Shown here: positions 28,038-36,622 of the stretch, in pieces
Position numbering within the stretch: position 1 is the stretch's first letter
Layout of the letters: each line of letters begins with the position of its first letter
Origin: an uncultured Legionellales bacterium
GTDB taxonomy: Bacteria > Pseudomonadota > Gammaproteobacteria > UBA1113
Assembly: GCA_945957175.1 (NCBI GenBank)
Contig: CAMFJL010000015.1
Span: forward strand, 1-51,286
DNA: 51,286 bases
Reading direction: 5' to 3'
Program-made: the position numbers and the translations under genes
The notes under the pieces: model-generated
Databases searched by the model: none
The model's input: the letters and a program-made list of their open reading frames with translations, nothing else
Told to the model about the DNA's origin: nothing

Positions 28038-29042
28038 ATGAGCAAGCGTAAGCTGACCCAACAACAGCAACGTCGTGTTATTCAACAACAGCGAAAGCAC
28101 GAAACCAGTCACAGTGATGTTGCTGAACAGATGGTACCTGAGCAAACAGCTTTGGGGACTATCGTTGCGCGCCATGGTGCGATGCTTGAACTTATTGATA
28201 AAGAAGGACAGTTGTGGATTTGTCATCAGCGTCAGCACTTAGGCCAGTTGGTGGCGGGTGACAATGTTCATTGGATAGCGCAAGATGAACATCATGGTGT
28301 TGTTGTTGCGCGTTTGCCGCGGCAAACGGAGCTTAAACGACAAGATAAATTGGGTCAGCTAAAAAGTGTTGCCGCAAATTTGACACAGATATTTGTTGTA
28401 TGCGCGCCATTGCCGTTGCCAAGCACACTGCTTATTGATCAATACTTATTGGCTGCTAGCCTTCAGGGGCTAAAAGTTGTGTTGCTCATCAATAAAATAG
28501 ACTTAGATGCTGATTTAACAACAGTAGATGCGCTGAAAAATTTATATCAAGCGATAAACCTGCCAGTCCTCATGATGAGTGCATTTAATAATGAAGATAT
28601 TGCCAAGCTTATGAGTTTCATGCGAGATGAAATCAGTGTATTTGTCGGGCAATCAGGTGTTGGTAAATCAACGTTGATTCAGACATTATTACCCGCGCAC
28701 CATATTCGCACAGGCGATATTGCCATGCAAACGGGACTTGGACGCCATACGACGTCCACAGCAAGATATTACCCTTTGGTACAAGGGGGTGCGCTTATCG
28801 ATACACCAGGTGTGCGTGATTTTGTATTACCGCATTCGCTGGATAAGTTAGATAATGTTGCTATTGCAAGTGGTTTTGTTGAGCTTGCTAGATTAGACGC
28901 CGGATGCCAATTTCGTAATTGTATGCATATGCACCCTAAAGGTTGTGCTGTGCTTGCAGCTGTTGCAGCAGGGCAGATGGCACCGAGTCGTTTGGCTTCA
29001 TTACAACATTTTTTACAGATGCATAAGCAAAGTAAAGGATAG
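28038..29042 (+). CDS. rsgA: ribosome small-subunit GTPase RsgA
   Basis: Circularly permuted GTPase that acts in late 30S maturation. The 334-residue product has a Gln/Arg-rich N-terminal tail, an OB fold (about 38-95), then permuted GTPase motifs in the order G4 NKID (152-155), G1 GQSGVGKS (204-211) and G3 DTPG (255-258), and a C-terminal zinc knuckle (C-x-FRNC-x-H-x-C). The ATG at 28038 follows a weak ribosome site; the alternative is not obvious. cca starts 8 nt after its stop. Confidence 0.95.
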   Translation: MSKRKLTQQQQRRVIQQQRKHETSHSDVAEQMVPEQTALGTIVARHGAMLELIDKEGQLWICHQRQHLGQLVAGDNVHWIAQDEHHGVVVARLPRQTELKRQDKLGQLKSVAANLTQIFVVCAPLPLPSTLLIDQYLLAASLQGLKVVLLINKIDLDADLTTVDALKNLYQAINLPVLMMSAFNNEDIAKLMSFMRDEISVFVGQSGVGKSTLIQTLLPAHHIRTGDIAMQTGLGRHTTSTARYYPLVQGGALIDTPGVRDFVLPHSLDKLDNVAIASGFVELARLDAGCQFRNCMHMHPKGCAVLAAVAAGQMAPSRLASLQHFLQMHKQSKG

Positions 29043-29049
29043 GAATGTT

Positions 29050-30228
29050 ATGGATATCTATTTAGTCGGTGGTGCCGTTCGCGATGCCTTATTGGGGTTG
29101 CCCGTACATGAGCGTGATTATGTCGTTGTAGGTGCAACGCCGGATGAGATGCTGACACAAGGCTTTAAGCAGGTGGGCCGCGATTTTCCCGTTTTTTTAC
29201 ATCCTGATACACAAGATGAATATGCACTTGCGCGCACCGAACGAAAACAAGGTCACGGGTATCGGGGTTTTACTGTCCATGCAGCACCTGAAGTGACGCT
29301 TAATGAAGATTTAGCAAGACGGGATTTAAGTATCAATGCGATGGCAATGGATGCTGAAGGCCACTTAATTGACCCTTACGGAGGATTACAAGATTTACAG
29401 CAGAAATGTTTGCGTCATGTATCCCCTGCATTTGTCGAAGATCCTCTAAGAGTGCTGCGTTTAGCAAGGTTTGCCGCACGTTTTTGGCATTTGCATTTTC
29501 GTGTTGCAAAAGACACATTAGCATTAGCGCAACATATTGCCCAAAGTGGCGAGCTTGCTTACCTGCAGCCGGAGCGTATTTGGCAAGAGATTTACCGAGG
29601 ATTGCTAACGGAAAATCCTGCTATTTTTTGGCAAACGCTACAAGATTGCCAGGCGCTTACAGCATTAATACCTGAGACCGCTTGGCACGCGCAATGGCAG
29701 TGTCGTGATGTTTTTGAGATGCTCGATCATACAAAGTCATTGCCGTTACCTAGACGTTGGGCCCTATGGATGCTTGATATCTATGGCCCTAAAGCAGCGA
29801 CTGTCGAAAAGTTAAAGGTTTTAGCCAAAGCTTGGGCCATTCCTAAAACCGTACTGACTTATACAACGTGGGTGATGACGCAACTTGCGACACTTATCGA
29901 TCACGCGTTAACGTCGCCGGCCCATTTATTGCAATGGATCCAACGCCTTGATTATCATCGCAGAGCTGAACGCTGGCAAGGGTTTTATGAAGATTTAGCG
30001 AGTTGGCAGGGAAAGCAAGGTTTTGGCCCAGATGCAGCTGCTTTATGGTTATGGCTTAAAACAGCCGTTGCAAGGGTATCAACGGTTTCACCGCATACCT
30101 ATGTTGCACAAGGGCTAGGGGGGCAACAGTTGGCTGATGCGATTCATGCAGCACAATTAGCCGTATTAACAGACTATTGGCATCAAACCCCGCTACCTGA
30201 AAAACCTTGCTGGCGCCAAACTTCATAA
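29050..30228 (+). CDS. cca: CCA-adding tRNA nucleotidyltransferase
   Basis: Adds or repairs the 3' CCA of tRNAs. The 392-residue product starts [17 protein letters not shown] with the GGxVRD nucleotide-binding motif, then [14 protein letters not shown] (metal-binding D-x-D type), the [12 protein letters not shown] motif and the [16 protein letters not shown] motif of class II enzymes. The C-terminal HD phosphohydrolase motif present in E. coli Cca is not apparent, so this looks like the shorter form lacking HD. The ATG at 29050 follows GGATAGGA. Its 3' end overlaps the convergent trmL by 46 nt. Confidence 0.94.
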   Translation: MDIYLVGGAVRDALLGLPVHERDYVVVGATPDEMLTQGFKQVGRDFPVFLHPDTQDEYALARTERKQGHGYRGFTVHAAPEVTLNEDLARRDLSINAMAMDAEGHLIDPYGGLQDLQQKCLRHVSPAFVEDPLRVLRLARFAARFWHLHFRVAKDTLALAQHIAQSGELAYLQPERIWQEIYRGLLTENPAIFWQTLQDCQALTALIPETAWHAQWQCRDVFEMLDHTKSLPLPRRWALWMLDIYGPKAATVEKLKVLAKAWAIPKTVLTYTTWVMTQLATLIDHALTSPAHLLQWIQRLDYHRRAERWQGFYEDLASWQGKQGFGPDAAALWLWLKTAVARVSTVSPHTYVAQGLGGQQLADAIHAAQLAVLTDYWHQTPLPEKPCWRQTS

Positions 30229-30644
30229 GTCACTAAAGCCACAGCGTTAGCAAGATTAAGGCTACGATTGTTTGGGCACATCGGTATGCGCAACACAGCG
30301 TTAGCTTGACTGCGAATATGCGGATGCAGGCCATGCGTTTCAGCGCCAAAAATCAAGGCAACATCGGCAGGATAAGCGAGATCGGTATAACTTTGTGTGC
30401 CTTTTGTCGAAATGGCATACCAGTGTTTAGGTTTTGCGGTTTGTAAATAAGCTTCAAAATCTTTGTGTATGTTGATTTGAGCCCAATCGTGGTAATCAAG
30501 GCCGGCACGCTTCAACTTGCTGTCATCAACACGAAATCCTAACGGTTCCACCAAATGCAAGGTGGCGCCAGTATTTGCGGCTAAGCGAATGATGTTACCC
30601 GTATTGGGTGCTATTTGTGGTTCAACAAGGACAATATGTATCAT
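30183..30644 (-). CDS. trmL: tRNA (cytidine/uridine(34)-2'-O)-methyltransferase TrmL
   Basis: SPOUT-class methyltransferase that modifies the wobble base of tRNA-Leu species. The 153-residue product begins [21 protein letters not shown] and ends with the knot region IFGAETHGL and [22 protein letters not shown], all family signatures. The ATG at 30644 was chosen by family N-terminus; an in-frame ATG at 30662 would add six residues. Convergent with cca and overlapping its coding end. Confidence 0.94.
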   Translation of the reverse strand: MIHIVLVEPQIAPNTGNIIRLAANTGATLHLVEPLGFRVDDSKLKRAGLDYHDWAQINIHKDFEAYLQTAKPKHWYAISTKGTQSYTDLAYPADVALIFGAETHGLHPHIRSQANAVLRIPMCPNNRSLNLANAVALVTYEVWRQQGFSGSGV

Positions 30645-30780
30645 GCCAACATGATAAGGCATCGAAGAACAGATTGAAATACTAAGACAATCGTTCTGAG
30701 ATTTATACGGGCATATCTTGCTAAATCAGCCAATATTTGATAGCTTCCAAAGCTTAGTGTTATGCATGATGAGGCGAGCT

Positions 30781-31221
30781 ATGGGTCATTATCTAGGTCA
30801 TGTTTTACGTTTGGGTGTTGTCATCGCGATAGTGCTGTTGGTAGTGAGTTGCACGACGACACAGCCCAAACGCGCTGTGCCTAACATGTCGAATGACATT
30901 GCAGCATATAATCCTGCAGACTATGGCTATGCATATGGTTATTTTAAGGGTAGAGCTGTGCGAGGCGATCCTGTTGCCGAAGATAATTTAGGCCATATTT
31001 ACGAAGATGGAAGAGGGGTGCCCCCGGACGATACGCAAGCTGTCTATTGGTTTACAAAAGCTGCTAATAACGGCAACAGTGACGCAATGCTGAGCCTCGG
31101 CGTTGCTGCGCTTTACGGTAAGGGTATGCCTAAAGATAATACGCTAGCCTGTCAGTGGTTTAGTAAAGCAAAAGCGGCCAATAACCCCTATGCCTCTGAC
31201 TTTTATCTGAGGTATTGTTAG
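30781..31221 (+). CDS. Sel1-repeat lipoprotein
   Basis: A 146-residue predicted lipoprotein: hydrophobic signal (GVVIAIVLLVVSC) with a lipobox cysteine, followed by two or three Sel1-like TPR repeats (EDNLGHIYEDGRGVPPDDTQ, AVYWFTKAANNGNSDAMLSLG, ALYGKGMPKDNTLACQWFSKA). Sel1 repeats mediate protein-protein contacts; in Legionella several Sel1 proteins take part in host interaction, but small ones are often envelope proteins. The ATG at 30781 is preferred because GAGG lies 6 nt upstream. It is apparently the first gene of a run of five same-strand genes. Confidence 0.78.
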   Translation: MGHYLGHVLRLGVVIAIVLLVVSCTTTQPKRAVPNMSNDIAAYNPADYGYAYGYFKGRAVRGDPVAEDNLGHIYEDGRGVPPDDTQAVYWFTKAANNGNSDAMLSLGVAALYGKGMPKDNTLACQWFSKAKAANNPYASDFYLRYC

Positions 31222-31223
31222 GT

Positions 31224-32129
31224 ATGGCTATGCATTTTCCAGGACTGTCTATAGGACATGTGAGCAAACCTGACATAGGCACAGGTATTAGTGTTTTGCT
31301 ACTGGATAAACTAACGAGCTGCGTTGCTCTAACCTTGGGTGCTGCACCCGCGACATATGAGCTTGGTTTGTTAGCACCCGATGCCCTTGTTGGCGCAGTT
31401 GATGCTGTGGTATTAGCAGGTGGCAGTAGTTTAGGGTTGGATGCTATTGCAGGCGTTAAAACATGGTTGCTCGAGCAAGGCCGAGGTTTTCCAACAGATA
31501 TTTGTCCAGTGCCTATCGTAACGGGCGCTGCGATTTTTGATTTACATCGTAATCCTCCCGATTATCCCACGGCTGCAGATGCTTATTTGGCGTGCCAACT
31601 TGCAAATACTCATGCTTCACAAGGCCGCGTGGGTGCAGGGACGGGTGCCACAGTAGGCAAAATGTTACCGCATACTGTGCCAAGTCAAGGTGGTTTTGGA
31701 GCGGCTTCATTGGCTTTACCATCAGGGGTGCGGGTATTTGCCGTTGCCGTGGTCAATGCTGCGGGCGATATTTATGATAACCAAGGTCAGTGGTTGGCCG
31801 GCGCGAGAGATAAGCAGGGTCATCCTGTCGCCATTCGTACGGCTTTATTACAAGGTCAATCATCGGCCTCACCGTTGCGACCTGGACAACATACGACCCT
31901 GGTTGCGGTTTTTACGAATGCTAAAGTAGATAGAGCGACCTTGAGTCGTTTGGCAAAAGCTGCGTCGACAGGTATGGCGCAAGCGATCATGCCAGTATTT
32001 ACTTGTCATGATGGTGATATTTTATTTGCATTAACCACAGAAGTTGTCGAAGCCGATGAACTGCAACTTGGTGTATTAATGGCAGAAGCCGTGCGTCAAG
32101 CGATTGTGAATGCGGTAAAACCGCGATGA
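31224..32129 (+). CDS. P1/S58-family peptidase (DmpA-like, self-cleaving)
   Basis: Member of the S58 family of N-terminal-nucleophile aminopeptidases that cut themselves into two chains. The 301-residue product shows LAGGSSLGLDAIAGVKTWL, GRVGAGTGATVGKML, GFGAASLALPSGV and VAVVNAAGDI. The likely cleavage and nucleophile site is in GQHTTLVAVFTNA, where relatives usually have Asn-Thr rather than His-Thr. There is no signal peptide. The start at ATG 31224 lies just after the stop of the Sel1 gene; ATG 31230 is also possible. Substrate unknown. Its stop overlaps the next ATG. Confidence 0.82.
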   Translation: MAMHFPGLSIGHVSKPDIGTGISVLLLDKLTSCVALTLGAAPATYELGLLAPDALVGAVDAVVLAGGSSLGLDAIAGVKTWLLEQGRGFPTDICPVPIVTGAAIFDLHRNPPDYPTAADAYLACQLANTHASQGRVGAGTGATVGKMLPHTVPSQGGFGAASLALPSGVRVFAVAVVNAAGDIYDNQGQWLAGARDKQGHPVAIRTALLQGQSSASPLRPGQHTTLVAVFTNAKVDRATLSRLAKAASTGMAQAIMPVFTCHDGDILFALTTEVVEADELQLGVLMAEAVRQAIVNAVKPR

Positions 32130-32977
32130 AATGCTGTTTATCACTTATGCTAGGTCTTTGTTTAACATTGCCATTGTGGGCTTGGAATGCGCCAGGTCAT
32201 TGTGTTATCGCATTGATTGCATATGATAAGTTAACACCTGTTGCTAAAACGAAGGTAGATGCTTTGGTGCAAGCATTACCGGCGATGCCGGGTGGTAGCC
32301 GTGATATTTGTGCGGCAGCCAATTGGGCTGATAATATCCGTAGCCAGCAAATCAATGCATTTACAACTTGGCATTATGTCAATCAACGCTTAAGGCTATC
32401 AGAAAAATCAAGGCGCAAATACGTCATATCAAGCCCGAATGTTGTTTGGGCGATTAATCAAGCAGAAATAGTGTTGATGAGTCCTAATGCACAAACCTAT
32501 GAACAAGCATGGTTTATACGGTTTTTCTTACATTTTGTGGGTGATATTCATCAACCATTACATACCGTTTCTTTATTTAATGAACGTTTTCCCCAAGGTG
32601 ATAAAGGTGGCAATCTCTATCTTATTCAATCCCCTATAGCAGATAACCTTCATAGCTTATGGGATCAAGGTGTGGGTTTAGTACCTGATAGTATGTCCAT
32701 GCGCCAGATACGCGCATTAGCAAAACAATTGCAATTGCAGAATCCGCCTAGTTATTTTGGTGCACAAATTCACGTTCAAAATCCCTGGGTTTGGGCGAAT
32801 GAAGGTTATCGTATTTCGAAAGCAGAAGTGTATCGAGTGCCCTACGGCGGCACACCTGATCAAACGTATATCAGCCGAGGCCAAGCCATTGCTGCCGCAC
32901 GTTTGACTTTAGCAGGCTATCGTTTGGGTTATTTGCTAAACTTGTGGGCGGCGGGGACGTTAGTGCCTACACAATAA
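32126..32977 (+). CDS. secreted S1/P1-type zinc nuclease
   Basis: Zinc-dependent nuclease/3'-nucleotidase of the S1/P1 family, related to phospholipase C. The 283-residue precursor has a signal peptide ending before Trp20; the mature N-terminal Trp of WNAPGH is itself a zinc ligand in this family. Other ligand motifs are ANWAD, WHYVN, FLHFVGDIHQPLH, GDKGGN and NLHSLWDQ. It overlaps the peptidase gene by 4 nt (ATGA). It probably acts in the periplasm or outside the cell, degrading nucleic acids for nutrient supply; a role in the host is conceivable. Confidence 0.92.
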   Translation: MKCCLSLMLGLCLTLPLWAWNAPGHCVIALIAYDKLTPVAKTKVDALVQALPAMPGGSRDICAAANWADNIRSQQINAFTTWHYVNQRLRLSEKSRRKYVISSPNVVWAINQAEIVLMSPNAQTYEQAWFIRFFLHFVGDIHQPLHTVSLFNERFPQGDKGGNLYLIQSPIADNLHSLWDQGVGLVPDSMSMRQIRALAKQLQLQNPPSYFGAQIHVQNPWVWANEGYRISKAEVYRVPYGGTPDQTYISRGQAIAAARLTLAGYRLGYLLNLWAAGTLVPTQ

Positions 32978-32983
32978 AAGGAG

Positions 32984-34099
32984 ATGTTGATGTTACCTAC
33001 GGTTATGGTTGCAGGGGCAGGTAAAATAGGTTCGCTTATTGCTTTGCTTTTGGTAGAAAGCCAACGTTATCGAGTACTATTAGTCGATAAAAATTTTAGT
33101 ATCAGTGATAGCCATCAATTAAATCATCCACATTTGCAAAAGCTTACACTTGATTTGAATGATGCAAATACTTTATTAGGGCTATTTCAAGCAGAATCCG
33201 TTGTTGCTGTCGTGACATGCTTGCCTTTTTTTCTTAACCACATTATCGCGGCACAAGCGCGGATTGCGGATATTCATTATCTGGATTTAACGGAGGATAA
33301 TGAAACGGCAGAGGCGATTGCTGCACTTGCGCAAGGCGCCAACAGTTTATTCATGCCCCGTTGTGGTTTGGCACCTGGGTGGGTTGGAATCACGGCGCAT
33401 GCCATGATGCACGATTTTGATTCCGTGCGTTCAGTACAAATTCGAACCGGCGGTTTACCTCAAGAAGCGAATAATGCTTTGCAATATGCACTGACGTGGT
33501 CGACAGATGGTTTAATTAATGAGTATATTAAGCCCTGTCATGTTATTCGTGAGCAGCAACGGGTTTTATTGCCAGCATTAGAAGATATTGAAACAGTTGA
33601 TATTGATGGTATGGTGTATGAAGCATTTAATACAGCAGGTGGGCTTGGTAACTTAGTTGATTTGTTGCTCGGACAAGTTGAAACCTTAGATTATAAAACG
33701 TTGCGTTATCCTGGTCATGCAAAATTGATGCAATTTTTATTGACAGAGCTTCGTTTAAGCCATGAACCAGCAACACTGAAGCGTTTATTAGAGCAAGCTA
33801 TTCCTAGAACCTATCATGATGTAGTCCTTATTTATATTAATATTTCGGGTTGGTGCCATGGTGAATTAACACAAACAAGCTATGTGCGTAAGCTTTATCC
33901 AAGTAAAATAGCAGGGCAAGTGTGGTCTGCAATGCAAGTAGCCACAGCGAGTTCGGTTTGTGCTTGTTTAGATGAAGTACTAACGCACACCGATCGCTAT
34001 ACACCAGGCTATCTAGCTGTTGAAACCTTGGATCTGGATGCGCTCTACGCCAATAGTTTCGGCCAACGATTGCGAGGTGAAGATGGACACACTGTTTAA
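32984..34099 (+). CDS. saccharopine dehydrogenase-like (lysine dehydrogenase) protein
   Basis: NAD(P)-binding oxidoreductase of 371 residues in the saccharopine/lysine dehydrogenase family. The Rossmann motif VAGAGKIGSLIA is at the start, followed by VVTCLPFFLN, LDLTED and the mid-domain MPRCGLAPGWVGITA. It lies 6 nt after the nuclease gene and overlaps the ALDH7-type gene by 17 nt. The pair suggests lysine to 2-aminoadipate 6-semialdehyde, followed by oxidation to 2-aminoadipate. Ribosome site AAGGAGATG is good. Exact substrate (lysine or saccharopine) cannot be told from sequence. Confidence 0.82.
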   Translation: MLMLPTVMVAGAGKIGSLIALLLVESQRYRVLLVDKNFSISDSHQLNHPHLQKLTLDLNDANTLLGLFQAESVVAVVTCLPFFLNHIIAAQARIADIHYLDLTEDNETAEAIAALAQGANSLFMPRCGLAPGWVGITAHAMMHDFDSVRSVQIRTGGLPQEANNALQYALTWSTDGLINEYIKPCHVIREQQRVLLPALEDIETVDIDGMVYEAFNTAGGLGNLVDLLLGQVETLDYKTLRYPGHAKLMQFLLTELRLSHEPATLKRLLEQAIPRTYHDVVLIYINISGWCHGELTQTSYVRKLYPSKIAGQVWSAMQVATASSVCACLDEVLTHTDRYTPGYLAVETLDLDALYANSFGQRLRGEDGHTV

Positions 34100-35588
34100 T
34101 GCATTGGGACTCACACGTACCATGGTGGGTTCGCGATTGGGTGATGGTACGCCATTATCAGGAAAAGACGTACTCGATGTGATAAATCCCAGTGATGAAA
34201 CCGTATTGGGCACGGTATCGCTTATGGATGCACAGCATTATGATCGTGTACTAGATATAGCGAGACAGGCTGCCTTGCAATGGCGAGATGTACCTGCACC
34301 TGTGCGAGGCCAAGTTGTCAGAGCACTTCGAGCTGAAATAGCTTCGCAACATGAACATTTAGCTAAGCTTATTAGCTTAGAAATGGGTAAGCCTTTGGTT
34401 GAAGCGCGTGGCGAAGTCCAAGAAATGCTGGATATGGCTGATGTTGCCATTGGCTTATCACGTAGTTTAGCGGGACAGACTTTGGTGTCTGAGCGCACTG
34501 ATCATCGTTTGCAAGAGACATGGCAGCCTTTAGGTGTTATCGGCATTATCACAGCCTTTAATTTCCCTATGGCTGTTTGGGCTTGGAATGCGATGTTGGC
34601 ATGTATATGTGGTAATAGTGTGATTTGGAAGCCATCGCATCATGTACCTTTTTGTGCTTTAGCTATTCAACAGATCTGTGAAAAAGTACAAAAGCAATGC
34701 CAAACGCCAGCTATATGGAATCTTATGATGGCATCAAACGATGTAGCCGAACGCATGGTGGCAGATCCGCAAGTTGCTTTGATTTCATTTACGGGTTCCA
34801 CATCGGTTGGACGCCAAGTTGCAAGCACAGTTGCCTCGCGTTTAGGTAAAGTTTTGTTAGAGCTGGGTGGCAATAATGCAGTGATTGTCGATGAAACGGC
34901 AAATTTAGATTTAGCAGTACCTGCATTGGTCTTTGGGGCTATTGGCACGAGCGGCCAGCGATGCACAACAACTAGGCGGATTATCGTACATCAGCAGCAG
35001 TATGAACCTTTAGTCGAGCGGCTTTGCAAAGCTTATGCGCAAGTGAAGATTGGTGATCCACTGTACCTTGAAAATCACGTTGGGCCGCTGGTTAGTGCTG
35101 CTGCAGTGCAATTATATCAAGATGCTTTGTCGCGTTTAAAACAACTAGGCAGCCATCTATTGACTGGCGATGAGGTGCTGGTAAGACCTGGCTTTTTTGT
35201 GAAACCGACGTTAGCAACCGCTAAACCGGATTGGCCTATATGGCAAGAGGAAGTGTTTGTACCCATTACACTTATCACCACGTATCAGGATTTTGATGAG
35301 GCGATAGCACTTCAAAATCAAGTCCCGCAGGGTTTATCTTCAGCCTTATTCACCGAACAGTTACGTCATGCCGAGCAGTTTTTGTCAGCACGAGGATCCG
35401 ACTGTGGTTTGGCCAACATCAATACCGGTACCTCCGGGGCTGAAATTGGTGGTGCGTTTGGGGGTGAAAAAGCAACGGGTGGTGGTCGTGAAGCCGGTTC
35501 TGATGCTTGGAAGGCTTATATGCGTCGTCAAACGTCTGTGATTAACTGGAGTCAAGCGCTACCATTGGCGCAAGGCATTGTGTTCTGA
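34083..35588 (+). CDS. ALDH7-type aldehyde dehydrogenase (aminoadipate semialdehyde)
   Basis: NAD-dependent aldehyde dehydrogenase of 501 residues, most like antiquitin/ALDH7 (2-aminoadipate 6-semialdehyde dehydrogenase). It has FNFPMAVWAWNAMLACICGN, FTGSTSVGRQVA, the catalytic Glu region LELGGNNA, the catalytic Cys in GTSGQRCTTTRR, and the ALDH7-specific C-terminal motif GTSGAEIGGAFGGEKATGGG. The ATG at 34083 has GAGGTGA just upstream and overlaps the preceding gene, which argues for joint translation and a shared pathway of lysine breakdown. Confidence 0.92.
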   Translation: MDTLFNALGLTRTMVGSRLGDGTPLSGKDVLDVINPSDETVLGTVSLMDAQHYDRVLDIARQAALQWRDVPAPVRGQVVRALRAEIASQHEHLAKLISLEMGKPLVEARGEVQEMLDMADVAIGLSRSLAGQTLVSERTDHRLQETWQPLGVIGIITAFNFPMAVWAWNAMLACICGNSVIWKPSHHVPFCALAIQQICEKVQKQCQTPAIWNLMMASNDVAERMVADPQVALISFTGSTSVGRQVASTVASRLGKVLLELGGNNAVIVDETANLDLAVPALVFGAIGTSGQRCTTTRRIIVHQQQYEPLVERLCKAYAQVKIGDPLYLENHVGPLVSAAAVQLYQDALSRLKQLGSHLLTGDEVLVRPGFFVKPTLATAKPDWPIWQEEVFVPITLITTYQDFDEAIALQNQVPQGLSSALFTEQLRHAEQFLSARGSDCGLANINTGTSGAEIGGAFGGEKATGGGREAGSDAWKAYMRRQTSVINWSQALPLAQGIVF

Positions 35589-35687
35589 CTAGCTTGTAAC
35601 TCAGATACCTGCAATGACTGACAAATGCGAGAAAGTCACAGATACGCACTTGTAGTGGCATAAACATATTTCAGAATGCGGGCTTTG

Positions 35688-35761
35688 CCATCGTTACGCG
35701 ACGGTATCATTACCCCTTATCCGGCCTTTGGCTACCTTCTCCCGCAGGGGAGAAGGTTATG
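35688..35761. repeat. dispersed nested-palindrome repeat, copy F
   Basis: Forward copy with ATCGTTACGCGACGG, CCTTATCCGGCCTTTGGC and ACCTTCTCCCGCAGGGGAGA. It lies between the convergent ALDH gene and the small orphan gene (35589-35774), where no other terminator is visible. Confidence 0.8.
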
Positions 35762-35774
35762 CTTTATAGCGCTT

Positions 35775-36206
35775 TTATACCTTGAATGGTGATGGTGTAG
35801 GTGGAACGGGTGCTTGAGCCGTGGTAGTCGTTGTAGGCGCTTTGGGATGATCTTTCGTTGTGAGTGAAGCTGTGTGACTAAAGAGTCCCGCATTGCCAAG
35901 CGATGCCTGGTTACTGTGTGATACCCGGTTAGCGTGAGCGGCGAGTGCTTCGGGGTGAGCGGCTGCGATATATTCTAAACACAGATAATCAAAGCTTGTA
36001 GTTAAATCCCCAAGCCGATATATGCCATTATTGCCGTGTGCCAAGTCTTTCGTTTGACCCGCAAGCTCTGCTAAGTCAAGCACTAAGCCTTTCAGGAAGC
36101 CTACATCTTGAGGACGCACTTGATGCGCTTTTTGTTCCGCCAATACTGCTAAGTTTGCAATATCAACTAACAAGTCAGATGCAGCCTGATTGTGGTTCGT
36201 AGCCAT
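35775..36206 (-). CDS. orphan 143-residue protein with Thr/Pro-rich tail
   Basis: No family recognised. The N-terminal two thirds is predicted helical (SDLLVDIANLAVLAEQKAHQ, GFLKGLVLDLAELAG) with a few polar loops; the last 25 residues are Thr/Pro-rich (PTTTTTAQAPVPPTPSPF). No signal peptide, membrane span or cysteine cluster except one Cys near residue 77. It is divergent from the large orphan gene at 36623 across an AT-rich interval. A small Dot/Icm substrate is possible, but nothing in the sequence proves it. Confidence 0.6.
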   Translation of the reverse strand: MATNHNQAASDLLVDIANLAVLAEQKAHQVRPQDVGFLKGLVLDLAELAGQTKDLAHGNNGIYRLGDLTTSFDYLCLEYIAAAHPEALAAHANRVSHSNQASLGNAGLFSHTASLTTKDHPKAPTTTTTAQAPVPPTPSPFKV

Positions 36207-36372
36207 GGTATGATTCCATCCATTATATAAAAACGCTGAAAAAGACGCTTTTTTATGGCGCTTAAGCAGCTTTTAAGCATTTATTATCTGGCATTTATGT
36301 CACTTTAAAGAATAAATGTCGATAACACCTGAAAATCATAGTATCACTACATTTTCAAACTTGCAATACCTT

Positions 36373-36387
36373 GTAAAAAACAGTAAA
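36373..36387 (+). promoter_or_regulatory. CpxR-like tandem GTAAA box
   Basis: GTAAA (36373-36377), five bases, GTAAA (36383-36387) match the tandem CpxR recognition pattern. The surroundings are A-rich, so the match may be chance. It lies in the 416-nt AT-rich divergent interval between the two orphan genes. Confidence 0.3.
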
Positions 36388-36409
36388 AAAGTGCAAAATT
36401 CAATAGGGG

Positions 36410-36449
36410 TAGTGGTTTTTATCATAGTTAACCACTAGACATAGTGGTT
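36410..36449. promoter_or_regulatory. triple TAGTGGTT operator-like repeat
   Basis: TAGTGGTT (36410-36417), AACCACTA (36430-36437) and TAGTGGTT (36442-36449) form a perfect 8-bp palindrome with a 4-nt loop plus a third half-site. Such an array upstream of a gene suggests a repressor or activator site. Confidence 0.4.
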
Positions 36450-36486
36450 CTGTTAAAAAAATTAGCATAAAAATAAATAAAAAAAA

Positions 36487-36516
36487 TTGTAACAATGTAT
36501 TTTTACTGTATATATT
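36487..36516 (+). promoter_or_regulatory. candidate promoter of the 588-residue orphan gene
   Basis: TTGTAA (36487-36492), 18-nt spacer, TATATT (36511-36516). It lies about 100 nt upstream of the ATG at 36623 and just downstream of the operator-like repeat. Confidence 0.4.
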
Positions 36517-36622
36517 CAGGTTTCTTCAAGGTGAAAGCAAGCAATTTGACATTTATTGAACAATTGTATTACCATCGACACCTCTAACCCAAATAACTTA
36601 CTACTCAATAAGAGGTCAGCAT

